From Maricaulis sp042095695 (GTDB lineage Bacteria; Pseudomonadota; Alphaproteobacteria; Caulobacterales; Maricaulaceae), in assembly GCA_042095695.1 (NCBI GenBank), contig JBELMP010000001.1, positions 69,153 to 133,152 of the forward strand: a stretch of DNA of 64,000 nucleotides, written 5' to 3'. Under the pieces are notes generated by a model. The model saw only the letters and a list, made by a program, of their open reading frames with translations, made no database searches and was not told the origin of the DNA. Shown here piece by piece: positions 62,256 through 64,000 of the stretch (positions are counted from its first letter, which is position 1; every line of letters begins with the position of its first letter). The translations under genes were made by a program, and so were the position numbers.

Positions 62256-63178
62256 GACGTGCCAGCCTCGCCAGCTTTCCCGATTTCCGCCTTGCTTTCA
62301 GCTTTCTTGGCAGCGCTGGCCTTGGCGCGTCGTGCGGCGGCCGCCTTCATGGAGCGGACGCGCATGCGCTTGATCCTGCGTTGATCAGCTTCGAGGACTT
62401 CGAACTCATAGCCCGAGGAATGGCGAATGACTTCGCCGCGCTCGGGAATCCGGCCGACCAGGGTGAAGACCAGGCCGCCGAGGCTGTCGACATCATCATC
62501 CTCGTCCGCGGCAGCAATTTCCTCGCCGACCACGTTTTCGAAATCATCGATTTCGGCCCTGGCATCGACATCCCAGATCCCGGGCCCCTTGGTCCGGATG
62601 GTGGGGGCATCGCCCTCATCATGCTCATCCTCGATATCGCCGACGATCGGTTCGAGCAGGTCCTCGAGGGTCACCAGCCCGTCAGTGCCGCCATACTCAT
62701 CCACCACCAGGGCCAGGTGCATGCGGCGGGCCTGCATGCGGCGCAACAGATCCATCGCTCGCATGGAGGGCGGCGCAAACAAGAGCTGACGGCCGATTTC
62801 CGGCAGGACTTCCTGTTCCGCCCAGCCTTCAGGCCGTGCACCATCCTCACCGGGCTGCAAATGAGAGATAACATCCTTGATATGCGCCACGGCGACCGGG
62901 TCATCCAGGGTTTCGCGATAGATTGGCAGCCGTGAGTGAGCGGCATCGGCAAAAATCTTGGCCAGTTCGCCCAGCGGGGTGGAAATCTCGACCCCGACAA
63001 TATCGGCGCGCGGCACCATGACATCGGCGACCCGTAAATTATCCAGCGCATCGGCTTCGATCGTCGGATGCGCGGCGCTGGCCGACTGGGTGGGATCGGC
63101 GGCCTGAGACGGTTTGTTGAACAGCTGGCGCAGCCAGCTCATCGAGGCGGGAGGGGAGGGTTCCGGAATATCGGTCAT
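62252..63178 (-). CDS. CorC/TlyC family CBS-domain protein
   Basis: A 308-residue protein with two CBS domains (VADVMVPRADIVGVE near 50; LALVVDEYGGTDGLVTLEDLLEPIVGDIEDE near 155-185) and a CorC_HlyC C-terminal domain. It has no membrane DUF21 part, like E. coli CorC. A basic Ala/Lys-rich tail follows. Probably linked to magnesium/cobalt homeostasis. In the phoH-ybeY-corC-lnt unit with overlapping or touching codons at both ends. Confidence 0.92.
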   Translation of the reverse strand: MTDIPEPSPPASMSWLRQLFNKPSQAADPTQSASAAHPTIEADALDNLRVADVMVPRADIVGVEISTPLGELAKIFADAAHSRLPIYRETLDDPVAVAHIKDVISHLQPGEDGARPEGWAEQEVLPEIGRQLLFAPPSMRAMDLLRRMQARRMHLALVVDEYGGTDGLVTLEDLLEPIVGDIEDEHDEGDAPTIRTKGPGIWDVDARAEIDDFENVVGEEIAAADEDDDVDSLGGLVFTLVGRIPERGEVIRHSSGYEFEVLEADQRRIKRMRVRSMKAAAARRAKASAAKKAESKAEIGKAGEAGTS

Positions 63179-63654
63179 CAGGGTTGGGCTATACCTGCAA
63201 GGTCTGCGGAATAGGGATCGGCGACGCCGAGCCCGGCAAGCGCGCGGCGTTCGAGCGTTTCCATTCGTTCGGCTTCATCATCGGTCTGGTGATCATAGCC
63301 CTGCAGGTGCAGATAGCCATGGATGACGAGATGGCGGAGATGATCGACGACAGCGATGGCACGCGCATCGGCTTCGCGACTGATCACGCCCCAGGCCAGG
63401 GCGATATCGCCAAGATGATTATCGGTCTGTTCGGCCGAGGGGAAGGACAAGACATTGGTCGGGCCATCGCGGTCGCGAAACCGCTGATTGAGATCGGTGA
63501 TCGCGGTGTCATCGGTGAGCAGAATGGCGATTGCGCCGGGACGGGCATTATCGATCAGCGCACCGGCCGCGGCCAGCGCTTCGCTGATCAGCCGGGTCTT
63601 GCCTTTAATCGCGCCCCAACTGTCATCCTCGACGATTAAATCAGCGGCGTTCAT
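63178..63654 (-). CDS. ybeY: endoribonuclease YbeY
   Basis: Zinc-dependent RNase of 16S rRNA 3' maturation and ribosome quality control. The 158-residue product keeps the metal motif HGYLHLQGYDH with His112, His116 and His122, and NVLSFP before it. Its ATG overlaps the phoH stop (ATGA) and its stop shares one base with the corC ATG. Confidence 0.96.
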   Translation of the reverse strand: MNAADLIVEDDSWGAIKGKTRLISEALAAAGALIDNARPGAIAILLTDDTAITDLNQRFRDRDGPTNVLSFPSAEQTDNHLGDIALAWGVISREADARAIAVVDHLRHLVIHGYLHLQGYDHQTDDEAERMETLERRALAGLGVADPYSADLAGIAQP

Positions 63655-64000
63655 GGCCGTTCGCGGCTCGCCTCCCGGTTGGCATCTTCCTCATAGGCGG
63701 CCACGATGCGCGCCACCAGATCGTGACGCACCACATCGCCGCGGTCGAATCGTACGATAGCGACTCCGCGGGTTTTTGCCAGAATAGAAAGAGCATGCGG
63801 CAAGCCGGACGGGTCACGCGGGTGGAGATCGCACTGGCTTGGATCGCCCGTCACGGCCATGCGCGAGCCCTCGCCCAGGCGCGTCAGCACCATTTGCATC
63901 TGAGCGCGTGAGGTGTTCTGGGCCTCGTCCACAAGAACGAAGGCGCGATTGAGCGTTCGCCCGCGCATAAAGGCGATCGGCGCGACCTCGATCCGTCCAT
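63651..64000 (-). CDS. PhoH-like protein (5' end beyond window)
   Basis: C-terminal 115 residues of a PhoH family ATPase. GRIEVAPIAFMRGRTLN, then FVLVDEAQNTS (Walker B) and MAVTGDPSQCDL are diagnostic. The Walker A half lies right of base 64000. First visible gene of the phoH-ybeY-corC-lnt operon. Likely an RNA helicase or ATPase working with YbeY. Confidence 0.93.
   Translation of the reverse strand, partial: GRIEVAPIAFMRGRTLNRAFVLVDEAQNTSRAQMQMVLTRLGEGSRMAVTGDPSQCDLHPRDPSGLPHALSILAKTRGVAIVRFDRGDVVRHDLVARIVAAYEEDANREASRERP

Overview
The window is about 64 kb of a G+C-rich (by eye about 60-63%) alphaproteobacterial chromosome. Protein content and gene order point to the Caulobacterales/Maricaulales/Hyphomonadaceae side of the class. 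The evidence is the order dnaA-dnaN-recF with gyrB nearby; rpsT, enoyl-CoA hydratase and mutM beside dnaA with ubiE-ubiB divergent; a fabA-fabB-fabI operon; an Anbu-type protease cluster; and the long order phoH-ybeY-corC-lnt-HTH//trmB-rimP-nusA-ylxR-infB-rbfA//truB-rpsO-pnp. The genus is inference. Almost everything is single-copy housekeeping DNA. I see no prophage, insertion sequence, CRISPR array or intact tRNA/rRNA gene.

Region by region. 1-6.2 kb: pyruvate carboxylase (3' end cut by the window edge), hslV with a near-consensus ParB site (parS) in its leader, and a membrane GGDEF-EAL protein. 6.3-11.5 kb: a PfkB-type sugar/nucleoside kinase, an ATP-grasp enzyme, DNA polymerase I and a mini TonB-like protein. 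11.5-13.7 kb: a split DUF1254/DUF1214 pair and a sulfotransferase-like protein. 13.7-14.1 kb: a structured ORF-free gap. 14.1-18.7 kb: gyrB behind a 35-nt alternating purine-pyrimidine tract, then a TetR/LysE//CAAX-protease divergon around a 28-nt palindrome. 18.8-22.7 kb: a complete Anbu cluster (peptidase, transglutaminase, alpha-E, circularly permuted ATP-grasp). 22.8-28.3 kb: recF, dnaN, dnaA, rpsT and enoyl-CoA hydratase. 28.5-35.7 kb: mutM//ubiE-ubiB, MAPEG, protoglobin, separate coaC and coaB, dut and cysK. 35.7-42.2 kb: Pif1-like helicase, MoeB/ThiF, S9 peptidase, metallo-beta-lactamase-fold hydrolase, small membrane proteins and an SH3 protein. 42.3-44.9 kb: fabA-fabB-fabI with a strong terminator. 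44.9-48 kb: a plastic spot with two divergent genes beheaded by what looks like one deletion, followed by a two-gene membrane-protein cassette of unknown function. 48-64 kb: the translation/transcription supercluster from pnp to phoH, all on the minus strand except one inserted gene for a catalytically dead serine-hydrolase-like protein.

How it fits together. The left half looks origin-proximal: replication initiation (dnaA, dnaN, recF, gyrB) and one parS site lie within about 23 kb. Ubiquinone synthesis, coenzyme A, dUTP hygiene, cysteine and unsaturated fatty-acid synthesis fill the middle. Ribosome maturation (rimP, rbfA, truB, ybeY), translation initiation (infB), transcription elongation (nusA) and RNA decay (pnp) fill the right. 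The best candidates for something new are the parS site inside a protease-gene leader, the Z-DNA-prone tract in front of gyrB, the 45.7-47.9 kb membrane cassette beside a deletion scar, the structured gap at 13.7-14.1 kb, and the pseudo-beta-lactamase inside the infB-truB operon.
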